Under the pieces are notes generated by a model. It was not told where the DNA came from and made no database searches. It was given only the letters and a program-made list of their open reading frames with translations. 34,534 nt of DNA from the NCBI GenBank assembly GCA_047619685.1, contig JBLHLC010000041.1:1-34534 (forward strand). Direction: 5' to 3'. Below are positions 14,941-23,511 of this stretch, in pieces (position 1 is the first letter of the stretch; each line of letters starts with the position of its first letter). Source of the DNA: JABDJZ01 sp047619685 (lineage in GTDB: Bacteria; Bacteroidota; Rhodothermia; Rhodothermales; UBA10348). Made by a program: the position numbers and the translations under genes.

Positions 14941-17539
14941 ATGGTCGGCTTCAACCGAGCGGGCTACTGGCCCGCGTGTCTTGCAGCGGTCCTGCTGCTG
15001 GCGGGAACTGCTCGCGCACAGGCCCCGGCGGAGTGGGTCGTGGACGCCTCCGCGTTTCCGTCGACCATGAGCGTCATAGCGACGCTTACGGTGGACGGCA
15101 GTGCGCTGACGAGCGGCGATGCCGTACTCGCCGCTCTTTCGGATGGGACCGTTCGAGGTGTTGCCCCGGCAGCAACCTTTGGCGGACTCACGGTCTTTTT
15201 TCTGACCATCCACGGGAGCGGCGGCGAGCCGATCACCTTTGAGGCCTACACCGGCGCGGAGGGGTCAGCTCCTGTCGCGATTGGGCCCGGCCTGACCTAT
15301 GAGCCGAACGCGATCCTCGGCACGCAGGGATCGCCGACCCCACTGCTGAGCGATACCCTCCCGGCGCCTTCAACCTGGGTCGTGAACCCCGCGGCCTTCG
15401 CCCATTCTTGCACCCTCATCGCAGCGGTGGAGGTGGACGGAGACCGGGTGGAGCATCCGGGGGCGGTATTGGCCGCATTTGTTGGATCGGAGGTTCGGGG
15501 AGTGGCCTCGATGAGTATTCAGGATGGCGCCGCCCTGTTCTTCCTGACGCTGTACGGGGACGTATCCGCGTCGGTCGATTTTCAGGTTTTTAATCCGTCA
15601 ACAAGTTCGGAACCGTCGGCCGTTGGGCCGGCGCTCGCTTACGTGCCGGAATCGAGTTGGGGCGCTCTGGCGAGTCCCGTCATGTTGGCTTCGGGGGCAC
15701 CGGTGTCGCTTCCGGCCGGGTGGGCGTTCGACCCCTTCGCCTATGAGTCAAACATGAACCTGATCGTGAGGGTCGATGCGCCCGCGGTGACGGCCGGAAG
15801 TGTCCTCGGCGCGTTCTCCGGCGAGACGGCACGAGGCACAGCGACCGCCACAATGGTGGGCGCAGACCCGCTTTTCTTTCTGACGCTTTACGGCGATGGC
15901 GCTGCACCGCTTGATTTTCGATTTCTGGACGGGATCACCGGTGAGATTGCCGAGGTCAGGCCGGGTGTGACATTCAGCGCCAATGCAATCCTCGGGAGCG
16001 TCGGGGATCCGTTCGTGGTGTCGAGTGCCCCCGAGATCGTGGTACCGACCGGATGGACAGTTGACGCGGGAGCGTATGCCGAGTCCATGACGGTCGTTCT
16101 TACGGTACAGGCTGGGGAAGGCGAAGGAGCGGGTGTACTGGCGGCCTACGCCGGTCAGGAGCTTCGTGGCGTTGCGACGTCGACCCGTCAGGGTTCGCGA
16201 CTGGTCTTCGTGATCACCATCTACGGCGAGGCACCGACAGAGATAACCTTCGCATACACGACAGGTACAGGTGATTCCGCACCGGTGCCGGTGGAGTCGG
16301 GCGTGGCCTTCGTGGCCAACAGCTTTGTAGGCTCGGTCTCCCAGCCCTACGTAGTCAGGCCTCCAGCGGGAAGTTGCCAGTTCCCCGCCCGCCTCGGTCT
16401 CGGCCACGGACCATGTGGACGGGGCAACGGGTCTCGGAACGATCGTCGATTTTGCATGGTCCTCCGCCGCGACCGCCACCGCCTATCATATCCAGGTCTC
16501 GGCCGTCTCTGACTTTACTACGCTCGCATACGAAGATGCAACGCGTCCTTCGCCCTCGGCTCAGGCTACAAGTCTGTTGACCGGAACGAGCTACTTCTGG
16601 CGGGTTCGCGTGGGCAATTCTGCGGGGTGGAGTTCGTGGACATCCGCGTCGTGTACGACCGCGGTTGCCAGCATCGCTCCGGCGCCCGTGGCCCTGGCAG
16701 GGCCAGCGGACGGCGCGACCGGCCTCGCCAGACCGGTGGCTCTTTCGTGGGGTCGTTCGACCCTGGCAACCGTCTACCACCTGCAGGTGTCGGCGGCGTC
16801 TGATTTTACTGCGCCCGTATACGACCAGGCGACGCTCACAGAGACGACCGCCCAGATTTCGGGCCTGGCGGACGGTACCACGTACTACCGGCGGGTCCGG
16901 GCTGGCAATGTCGCTGGATTCAGCGACCGGGTGGCGGCCTCCTTTTCAACCGAGGCGGGCCTGGTGGCGCCCTCAGCAGTATAACTACTGTCTCCGGCCA
17001 ATGGCGCGGACAATCTCGCGACGACCGTCGATGTGTCCTGGCAAGCGTCCGTCGGGGCCACCGTCTATCACCTTCAGGTTTCCAGCGCGGTCAATTTCAG
17101 TAGCCCGATCGTAGACGATGCGGCCTTCACGACTACGACTTTCCGGGTGGCCGGGCTAGCCTCCAGTTCTATGTATTTCTGGCGGGTGCGCGCTGGTAAT
17201 GGCGCAGGCTTCAGCGCGTGGACTTCGGCCTCATTTTCAACTGCGATTGACGTTTCAACAGAGTCGGAGGTGGCGAATACGTTTGACCTGTTGCCCGCAT
17301 ACCCGAATCCATTCAGGTCACTCGTCAGTATTCCATTTGAGGTCCCTTCAGCCTCCGTCGTACGACTTACCATGGTTGACGAGTTGGGCCGGACCGTCGC
17401 GGTGCTCGCAGACCGTCTCTTTCCGGCGGGAAACCACACGGTCTCGTTTGACGGTGACCGCCTTCCAGCCGGTATGTATCTGGTCCGCTATCAGGCCAAT
17501 GGGCTCGCGCGTACCAAACCGGTGATTTTGGTGTGCTGA
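14941..17539 (+). pseudogene. Broken T9SS surface-protein gene (four-fold repeat plus three FN3-like domains)
   Basis: Starts with ATG immediately after the previous TAG; signal peptide 1-27 (CLAAVLLLAGTARAQ). Residues 30-480 are four ~110-aa repeats with WVVD..AF..SM, then VLAAF.G.E.RGVA, then LFFLT.YGD. Three FN3-like repeats follow (AYHIQVSA..F, SYFWRVR.GN.AG), then a type A sorting domain (LLPAYPNPFRSLVSI, VDELGRTVAVL, final KPVILVC). The frame shifts by one between about 16350 and 16380 (dropping one G from GGG at 16368-16370 would join PPAEVASSPPASVSATD), so the first frame ends at 16512, and a TAA at 16982-16984 interrupts the second where the neighbouring repeat has a sense codon (a C-to-T change of CAA would explain it). 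Intact length would be about 865 aa. The first 523 codons could still yield a secreted fragment lacking the sorting tail. Confidence 0.85.
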
Positions 17540-17628
17540 GGCCTGCGCGGGGTAGGAAGCTGCGACATGCATCGCGGGCGACTGCAGTTTCCGTTCGACA
17601 GGAAGTCGCGCCAATAACCGAGCGTCTC

Positions 17629-19221
17629 TTAACGCAACCGAAGCACCGGAACCGTCCACTGACGGCCCTCACCCATGGCCCGCAGCAGGTAGTTGCCGCT
17701 GGGAAGTAACGAGCCGTCAATCGTCAGCTCGCGCACTTCGTTTGCCTGGACATCTCCCCGATAGATGACCTGCACCTGGCGTCCCAGCATATCGAACAGG
17801 ATCACTTCCAGATGCTGCGTTTGTCCGACCGCCACGGATACGGCCGCTGATTGCCGGAACGGGTTGGGGTAGGCCTCGACAAGGAGAGCCTCTTCGGGAA
17901 GCTCGATCGCGGGGCCTTTCTCGGCCCCCAGACTCAGAGACTGCAAGGTAATGCCCGAGCCTTCCTCCGAGAATGCTATCAAAACCGTCCCGCTGACTCC
18001 TGTATGGACGGTGGGATTGCCCGCGCGGGGGCTGGATGTCCCGTCCTGCGGTGCCAATTCGTACACGTCTCCGAGCGGCCCAAGATTCAACGGGATAGCG
18101 CGAGCAGACACTCCTCGGCGTCCTGCAGATGTGATCGCTTCCCACGAGACCAGATATTTACCGGTGTCGCTGACAAAACCTATCGATGGGTGGAGGGCGC
18201 GATGGCCCCCAACTGGACTCACCCGGATCAACTCGTCCTCGACAGACTCCTGTCCGACCGCGATCCTGATACCCTCAACGGAAAATGAGCCCCCGCCCGG
18301 CCCCGAAGACTGGCTGGTCCATACAGCCAGGAACTCTCCTGCCTTTCCAGCCCACGCAAGTGCTGGCCACCTGGCGTCGACGCCAGTGCCTGAAGCGGCC
18401 CCGACAGAAAACACATCGGACGCGGGATTCCCCGCCAGGTCCAAACTGCGAGCACTGACCTCAAAACGCTCAGGCCTACTCGAAAAATCGCTGCCGTTGG
18501 CCCCCCAGGCTACCAGGAATCGATTCTCCCGAGAGTCAAAGGCTATCGCGGGCGTCACCGCGTCAAATCGCGAATCGGAGTGGTCGCTTCCTGTAGAACT
18601 CAACTGTGTGGGGCTTCCCGTCTGACGAGCCGTGGCCGCGTCCAGTGACAGGGAGAAAATTTCTGACGCCCCCTGGAGATCCGTCTGCTGCCAGACAATC
18701 GCGTAGCCTCCGTCTCCGTAGGCAACCGCGGGGGCGCGAGCGAATCGGACCTCATCCAGGCTCTCCGGACGCCCGATGGGACTTCCGGAGAGTGCGTCCA
18801 CAAGAAGTGTCTGAATCTGGTGGCCTGCGTCACCTGCGTCCGAGAGCCATGCCACCAGGTATCGGCTGAGTTTCCGGTCATAGGCCACAGCTGGCCCGGA
18901 GACTGAAAGCCCCGGTCCCGATAGCAGCAATGGCTCCCCGACAGGCTCGCGCGATGCCTTGATCCGCTGACCGACCACGAAGCGCTGCCCAGCGACTCGT
19001 TCGGTCCAGACCGCAAGGTGCTCATCCAAGACCGGACTGTACGCGAGCTTGGGGTCCATCCCAAACACATCATCCAGGTCAGGCAACTGTGCCGACAGGC
19101 GGAAGGACCGCGCCTCATCGGAGCCTACAAGCACATCCGGGGAGATCGTCCGGCTCTGGGCAAACACCGACGAGGCTCCTAGAAACAGGAGGCCACAGAG
19201 TACTACGGATAACGCTTTCAT
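17629..19221 (-). CDS. Secreted repeat protein with T9SS sorting domain
   Basis: 530 aa. Signal peptide 1-21 (MKALSVVLCGLLFLGASSVFA, Q next). Residues 30-430 contain about seven strand repeats built around RYLVAW / HLAVWTE / FLVAWGA / KYLVSWE, each preceded by a P.(I/V)(A/G)(Y/F) element (PAVAYDRK, PAIAFDSR, PSIGFVSD); this pattern is common in predicted beta-propellers. Residues 445-530 are a type A sorting domain (LLVEAYPNPFRQSAAVSV, ILFDMLGRQVQVI, GNYLLRAMGEG, final VLRLR). The partner upstream (19244-20044) ends 22 nt before its ATG, so both are probably one transcript. The function of the propeller part is not clear. Convergent with the broken gene ending at 17539, with an 89-nt spacer that shows no clear terminator. 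Confidence 0.85.
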   Translation of the reverse strand: MKALSVVLCGLLFLGASSVFAQSRTISPDVLVGSDEARSFRLSAQLPDLDDVFGMDPKLAYSPVLDEHLAVWTERVAGQRFVVGQRIKASREPVGEPLLLSGPGLSVSGPAVAYDRKLSRYLVAWLSDAGDAGHQIQTLLVDALSGSPIGRPESLDEVRFARAPAVAYGDGGYAIVWQQTDLQGASEIFSLSLDAATARQTGSPTQLSSTGSDHSDSRFDAVTPAIAFDSRENRFLVAWGANGSDFSSRPERFEVSARSLDLAGNPASDVFSVGAASGTGVDARWPALAWAGKAGEFLAVWTSQSSGPGGGSFSVEGIRIAVGQESVEDELIRVSPVGGHRALHPSIGFVSDTGKYLVSWEAITSAGRRGVSARAIPLNLGPLGDVYELAPQDGTSSPRAGNPTVHTGVSGTVLIAFSEEGSGITLQSLSLGAEKGPAIELPEEALLVEAYPNPFRQSAAVSVAVGQTQHLEVILFDMLGRQVQVIYRGDVQANEVRELTIDGSLLPSGNYLLRAMGEGRQWTVPVLRLR

Positions 19222-19243
19222 ACGATTCTGATGGCCCGTGAGA

Positions 19244-20044
19244 CTAGCGAGATTCCAGTGCCTTGAGCCGACGCAGTAGCGAAGTGTTCTGCATCCTCAG
19301 CTCCTCAATCACCGCCGACTGCGCCTCAACTTGCGCGGCTAATGCCTGGAGTCCCGCCATGGTGACTCCACTCACATCCAAAACCGCTATCGCCTCTTCA
19401 CTACTCCCCAGCCCAAACGCCGCGTGAAAATCCTGGGCCATCACTCCCATGTGTCTTGTAGAGGCAAGATCCGTGGTGTAGTTCCATGTTTGAACCGGAA
19501 GACTCAGAAGCCGCTCAAGTACATCGTCCCCGTCCACCGGCCGGATGCGATCCTTCAGATGAATACTGGAAGCCTCGGAGAGTACACCGCCAATCTCAAG
19601 GTTCCCGGTTTCATCCAGTAGCAGCAGGTCGCGGGTTCCTGCGTCGCCAAGAGAACCCACCACGTGGAGGCGTCCTTGGGGGGTTTCGGTGCCAAGGCCA
19701 ACCCAGCCGTTGTCCGAGATCTGGAGACTGTTGGCTGGAGCCCCTGTCCCAATTCCCACAGCAGTAATCCCGTCCGCAAGGAAGGAGCGGCTGGTCAGAG
19801 ACGCGCGGATTTCCGGCTTCCCGTAGGACCCCGGAACGTCAGCGTCATCGCCAGTCAGCGCTTCAATGGACACGGGTCGGTCCTGCGTCACAATTCGGGC
19901 ACTCCTGGCCCCCGACATACCTATCGGGCGACCGTCCGGCCCAATCTCTTGAGTCTGCGCAAGAAGCCCCGTGGGCGAAACAAGAAGCAGTCCGAGGACC
20001 AGCGTGCATACGAGAGGCGCACCGCGGTGCTTACAGGCGTTCAT
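19244..20044 (-). CDS. Exported S74 (intramolecular chaperone) domain protein
   Basis: 266 aa from the ATG at 20044, which places a signal peptide (CTLVLGLLLVSPTGLLAQ) at the start; an upstream in-frame extension to 20149 has no such logic. The middle has tail-fibre-like turns (VGIGTGAPANSLQISDNGWVGLGTETPQGRLHVVG). The C-terminal ~105 residues match the peptidase S74/endosialidase chaperone domain: SSIHLKDRI with the Ser/Lys pair, then LLSLPVQTWNYTTD, HMGVMAQDFHAAFGLG and a terminal coiled coil (QVEAQSAVIEELRMQNTSLLRRL). S74 domains trimerise, help the preceding fibre fold and then cut themselves off. There is no T9SS tail. Likely cotranscribed with 17629-19221 and divergent from the CRTAC1-type gene; a second, larger S74 protein is encoded at 23512-25896. 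Confidence 0.85.
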   Translation of the reverse strand: MNACKHRGAPLVCTLVLGLLLVSPTGLLAQTQEIGPDGRPIGMSGARSARIVTQDRPVSIEALTGDDADVPGSYGKPEIRASLTSRSFLADGITAVGIGTGAPANSLQISDNGWVGLGTETPQGRLHVVGSLGDAGTRDLLLLDETGNLEIGGVLSEASSIHLKDRIRPVDGDDVLERLLSLPVQTWNYTTDLASTRHMGVMAQDFHAAFGLGSSEEAIAVLDVSGVTMAGLQALAAQVEAQSAVIEELRMQNTSLLRRLKALESR

Positions 20045-20196
20045 CAGGATCCCAAGTATGGTTGGTTGGTACGGCGCGGGACGGCTGATATCCGCCTCTC
20101 CTTTTCCCGGCCTGAGCGTGTAGATTTGGCCGGCCAGGGGGTCCCGCAAACTTACGCGCCCCGTAGCCTAGTATTCAAAGAAAGGAGCCCTTTATT
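20045..20196. promoter_or_regulatory. Divergent promoter spacer
   Basis: 152 nt between divergent exported-protein genes. On the plus strand TAGATTTG (20121-20128) agrees with the Bacteroidota -10-type consensus TAnnTTTG, but I see no matching TTTG box 19-21 nt before it, so the call is tentative. AAAGGAG at 20181-20187 is a strong Shine-Dalgarno site 9 nt before the TTG start at 20197. Confidence 0.35.
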
Positions 20197-21900
20197 TTGC
20201 GCGTTGGCACCCTCGTTACGACAACACGTGTGGTTCGGGCCTGGATCCTGGCCTTGGCAGCTTGCAGTGTGGGCTGCTCCGGGATTGAGGAATCCCCGAT
20301 CCGGTTTGAAGACCTCACCGAGGCCTCCGCACTCGATTTCCAGTACTTCAACGGCATGACAGGTCGCATGACGTTCGTGGAGATCGCCGGCGGTGGAGTA
20401 GCGACCCTGGACTATGACCGGGACGGCGATATGGACGTCTACCTGGTTCAGGGGCAGCACATCCACAATCAATCGGACGCGTCGCTCACAGATCGGCTCT
20501 TTCGAAACGATTCCGACGGCCCGGGTAGCATACCATTGGTAGACGTTACCGAATCCAGTGGCGTGACCGCTTCGGGATACGGCATGGGCGTGGCCGTTGG
20601 TGATATCAACAATGACGGCTGGCCAGACCTGTACCTGACCAACTGGGGCCGAAATCAACTCTGGGTGAACAACGGAGACGGCACATTCAGCGAACTCGGT
20701 CAGCCTGAGTTGCCCGATGAATCCCGCTGGTCGGTAGCCGCAGCATTCCTGGACTTCGACCGGGACGGGTGGCAGGATATCGTGGTGGCCAACTATGTGG
20801 ATTACACGCTCGACACGGACCACCCCTGCACCTCTGCGGTCTCCGGGAGACGAGATTATTGCGGGCCGAAGAGTTATCGTCCGGTGTCGAATACGCTTCT
20901 CCGAAATATGGGCGACGGCTCCCTGAAGGACGTCACCTATGAGCGGGGGCTAGGGGGAGCGGCCAGCGCCAGCATGGGTATCGCTGTGTCCGACTTCGAC
21001 CACAACGGATGGACTGATATCTACGTGGCCAACGACGGCTCCGACAATAGACTGTGGATGAACACAGACGGCGTTTTCCGAGATGAGGCCGTTCGACGGG
21101 GCGCGGCGGTGAATATGCGAGGGGTACCGGAGGCCAGCATGGGGGTAGCAGTAGCGGATTTCGATGGCGATACGGACTCCGACCTTTTCCTGACACACCT
21201 GAACGGAGAGACCAATACGCTCTATTTGAACGACGGGGAAGGATATTTTGATGACGCCTCGCGGCAATCTCAGGCGGGCTCGCAGAGCATTCCGTACACG
21301 AGCTTTGGAGTTGTCTCGCGTGATTTTGACCTGGACGGTTGGGTCGACCTTTTTGTCGCTAATGGCGATGTCCGGATTCTGGCGGAGCAGGTGGATGCCG
21401 GCGATCCTTTTCCGCTCAGACAGCCAAATCAACTCTTCAGGAATGGCCCTGCGGGACTTGTCGAGTTGGAAGGCTGGATTGAGGATGGGGCTTCGGAGGT
21501 GAGTCGAGGCGTCGCCGCGGCGGATCTTGACAACGATGGCCTTGTGGACCTTGTTATATCCAATAATTCGGGCCCCGCCCAGGTTCTGCGGAACACGTCC
21601 CGCCGGGACTTCTCCTGGGCGGGGGTCCAACTGGAAGACCCTGCAGGATCCGCGGCCACCGGGGCGGAAGTACATCTCTCTCAGGGAACGTCGTCGAAAA
21701 TGGCGATCTTCCGGTCGGATGGCGGATACGCGTCATCTAGCGACCCTCGACTCGTCTTCGGTCTCGTGCGGGATTCCCCCGCCAATGTCCGCGTCATCTG
21801 GCCGGACGGACTTGAGGAAACATGGACCCTCGAAAGCACTAATAACTACGTGATACTTCAGAAAGGAAACGGCACCATCGTGCCCGGCGCACATCAGTAA
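20197..21900 (+). CDS. CRTAC1-family lipoprotein (FG-GAP repeats plus ASPIC/UnbV domain)
   Basis: 567 aa. The TTG start is chosen because AAAGGAG stands 9 nt before it and because it gives a lipoprotein signal with lipobox LAAC (C23; a second candidate is SVGC, C27). Residues 55-470 form an FG-GAP/VCBS propeller with seven calcium-loop motifs: DYDRDGDMD, DINNDGWPD, DFDRDGWQD, DFDHNGWTD, DFDGDTDSD, DFDLDGWVD and DLDNDGLVD. The end (480-560) is an ASPIC/UnbV domain (VQLEDPAGSAATGAEV; VRVIWPDGLEETW). CRTAC1-type proteins are secreted or surface beta-propellers with poorly known function, often in operons with TPR lipoproteins. Its TAA overlaps the next ATG by one base (TAATG), so it is coupled to the TPR gene. 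Confidence 0.9.
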   Translation: MRVGTLVTTTRVVRAWILALAACSVGCSGIEESPIRFEDLTEASALDFQYFNGMTGRMTFVEIAGGGVATLDYDRDGDMDVYLVQGQHIHNQSDASLTDRLFRNDSDGPGSIPLVDVTESSGVTASGYGMGVAVGDINNDGWPDLYLTNWGRNQLWVNNGDGTFSELGQPELPDESRWSVAAAFLDFDRDGWQDIVVANYVDYTLDTDHPCTSAVSGRRDYCGPKSYRPVSNTLLRNMGDGSLKDVTYERGLGGAASASMGIAVSDFDHNGWTDIYVANDGSDNRLWMNTDGVFRDEAVRRGAAVNMRGVPEASMGVAVADFDGDTDSDLFLTHLNGETNTLYLNDGEGYFDDASRQSQAGSQSIPYTSFGVVSRDFDLDGWVDLFVANGDVRILAEQVDAGDPFPLRQPNQLFRNGPAGLVELEGWIEDGASEVSRGVAAADLDNDGLVDLVISNNSGPAQVLRNTSRRDFSWAGVQLEDPAGSAATGAEVHLSQGTSSKMAIFRSDGGYASSSDPRLVFGLVRDSPANVRVIWPDGLEETWTLESTNNYVILQKGNGTIVPGAHQ

Positions 21901-23438
21901 TGACTATGCATAAGCGCGCGCTGGTCCTTGCCCTCTGCCTTATTGGATGTGGCTCCTCCTATCAACCTGCGGACCTGCCGAACCTGGATGGGCTAACAGC
22001 TGATGCGAGGGCGCAGATTGAGTCAGTCCACCAAACTGCCACGCTACACCCCGGCGGAGAGGAGTTGGGGCGCCTGGGCTTGATCCTTCTGGCCTACGAC
22101 TTCCCTACTCAGGCGATCGAGGCGCTTGAAAGTGCGGTTACCGAAAGTGGCTCCGCTTCTGACTGGGGGTACTACCTCGGTATTCTTAATCGACAGCAGG
22201 GTGATCTCCCTGCTGCCGCCGAGCAATTTGCAGACTTCCTTCGAAGCCGGCCGGAGGATGGCCTTGCAGAGCTTCGTTTAGGGGAAACGCTGTTGGAACA
22301 GGGCAAATTCGGGGCTGCATCCAAGCGTTTTGAGGCGGTCCTCTCTCGCGACTCCACAATCGCTCTGGCCCATTTCCTGCTGGGTCAGGCAAGGATGGAA
22401 GAGTCTCGCCCAGCAGATGCCGTTGATCATTTCAGGAGTGCGCTGGCGTTGCAGCCCAATGCTTCACAGGTTCGAAGTCCGCTTGCCGCGGCCCTTTCTC
22501 GCATGGGCCAAACGGCCGAAGGGGATGCTCAACTGTCCCGCCGGGGTGACAGGCCGGTCTCCATTGACGACCCCAGAATGGTCCGGCTGGACTCCATCCG
22601 ATTTGCTGTCGGCGCGACCGCCACCACACGTGCGGAAGCGCTCATGCAGCAGGGTAACTACGCAGACGCGGCTCTGCTTCTGGAGAATGCAGTCTCGCGC
22701 AATCCGGGCTCGGCAACGATCCATCTAAACCTGGGCGTGGCGAGAGCAAACAGCGGAAGTCGATCTGGCGCGATTCTGTCCTTCAGACGTGCCCTCGAAC
22801 TGGATTCCACGCTCGACAAGGCCCACTACAACCTCGGAGTGATTGCGCTCGCCATGAATAGTCCGGAGAGCGCGGAGGCCTCATTTTTGGCGGCTTCAAG
22901 CGGTGTCACGTTCAACCTGGACGCCTCCGTTGAACTGGCCCGGATCCTGAGGCGGTCAGGCAGATGCGGAGATGCGTTGGGCCCTCTGCGTGCCGCCCTC
23001 TCCGAAGACCCGACCCGTCTTGATGTCAGGCAGGATCTGGTACTCTGCCTGCACAAAGCGGAAAACGATCGGGAAGCCCTCGATGTGCTTGAGCGCGGCT
23101 TGACCGTATCGCCCGATCATCTTGGATTGACGGATGGAATCGCGAGAATCCTGGCCACGAGCACTAATGAGGCCATACGGGACGGGAACAGGGCACTTGA
23201 ACTGGCCGAAAAAGCACTATCTCTTCAACAGCGTACGGAAACGTTGGAGACTGCCGCCCTGGCCCTCTCGGAAGTGGGGAGATTCGACGATGCCAGCCGC
23301 TTGCTGGTGCAAGCGGTCTCCCAAGCCGACCGCGATGGCCCACAGGAGTACGCAACACACCTCCGGTCCCTGCTGGCTACAGTTCGAGACGGCCAGCCTC
23401 TGCGAACAACTTGGCCTACTTTTGTCTATCAGAGGTAG
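21900..23438 (+). CDS. TPR-repeat lipoprotein
   Basis: 512 aa. Lipoprotein signal MTMHKRALVLALCLIGC with lipobox LIGC (C17). The rest is mostly tetratricopeptide repeats in two blocks (about 55-210 and 230-470), e.g. GYYLGILNRQQGDLPAAAEQ, AHFLLGQARMEESRPADAVD, HLNLGVARANSGSRSGAILS and AHYNLGVIALAMNSPESAEA. TPR lipoproteins act as protein-binding scaffolds in the periplasm or at the outer membrane. TAATG overlap with the CRTAC1-type gene upstream implies that the two are made together and may interact; this gene pair recurs in many environmental bacteria. No enzymatic motif is visible. Confidence 0.9.
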   Translation: MTMHKRALVLALCLIGCGSSYQPADLPNLDGLTADARAQIESVHQTATLHPGGEELGRLGLILLAYDFPTQAIEALESAVTESGSASDWGYYLGILNRQQGDLPAAAEQFADFLRSRPEDGLAELRLGETLLEQGKFGAASKRFEAVLSRDSTIALAHFLLGQARMEESRPADAVDHFRSALALQPNASQVRSPLAAALSRMGQTAEGDAQLSRRGDRPVSIDDPRMVRLDSIRFAVGATATTRAEALMQQGNYADAALLLENAVSRNPGSATIHLNLGVARANSGSRSGAILSFRRALELDSTLDKAHYNLGVIALAMNSPESAEASFLAASSGVTFNLDASVELARILRRSGRCGDALGPLRAALSEDPTRLDVRQDLVLCLHKAENDREALDVLERGLTVSPDHLGLTDGIARILATSTNEAIRDGNRALELAEKALSLQQRTETLETAALALSEVGRFDDASRLLVQAVSQADRDGPQEYATHLRSLLATVRDGQPLRTTWPTFVYQR

Positions 23439-23511
23439 TCGTTCCATGCTGTTCCTCTGGCCCGCATCCCTTACTTTGCAGGACTCTCGAACTCTGGCCT
23501 TTCCTGCACCC

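Noticed and set aside
14050..15213. 387-codon open frame on the minus strand
   Set aside because: It lies antisense across the tail of one T9SS gene and the start of the next, whose plus-strand translations have clear domains; the minus translation is Arg/Gly/His-rich with no motif.
15748..16479. 243-codon minus-strand frame
   Set aside because: Antisense to the four-fold repeat protein; no start context or motif.
20950..21675. 241-codon open frame on the minus strand
   Set aside because: Antisense to the FG-GAP repeats; its regular composition only mirrors the repetitive plus-strand codons.
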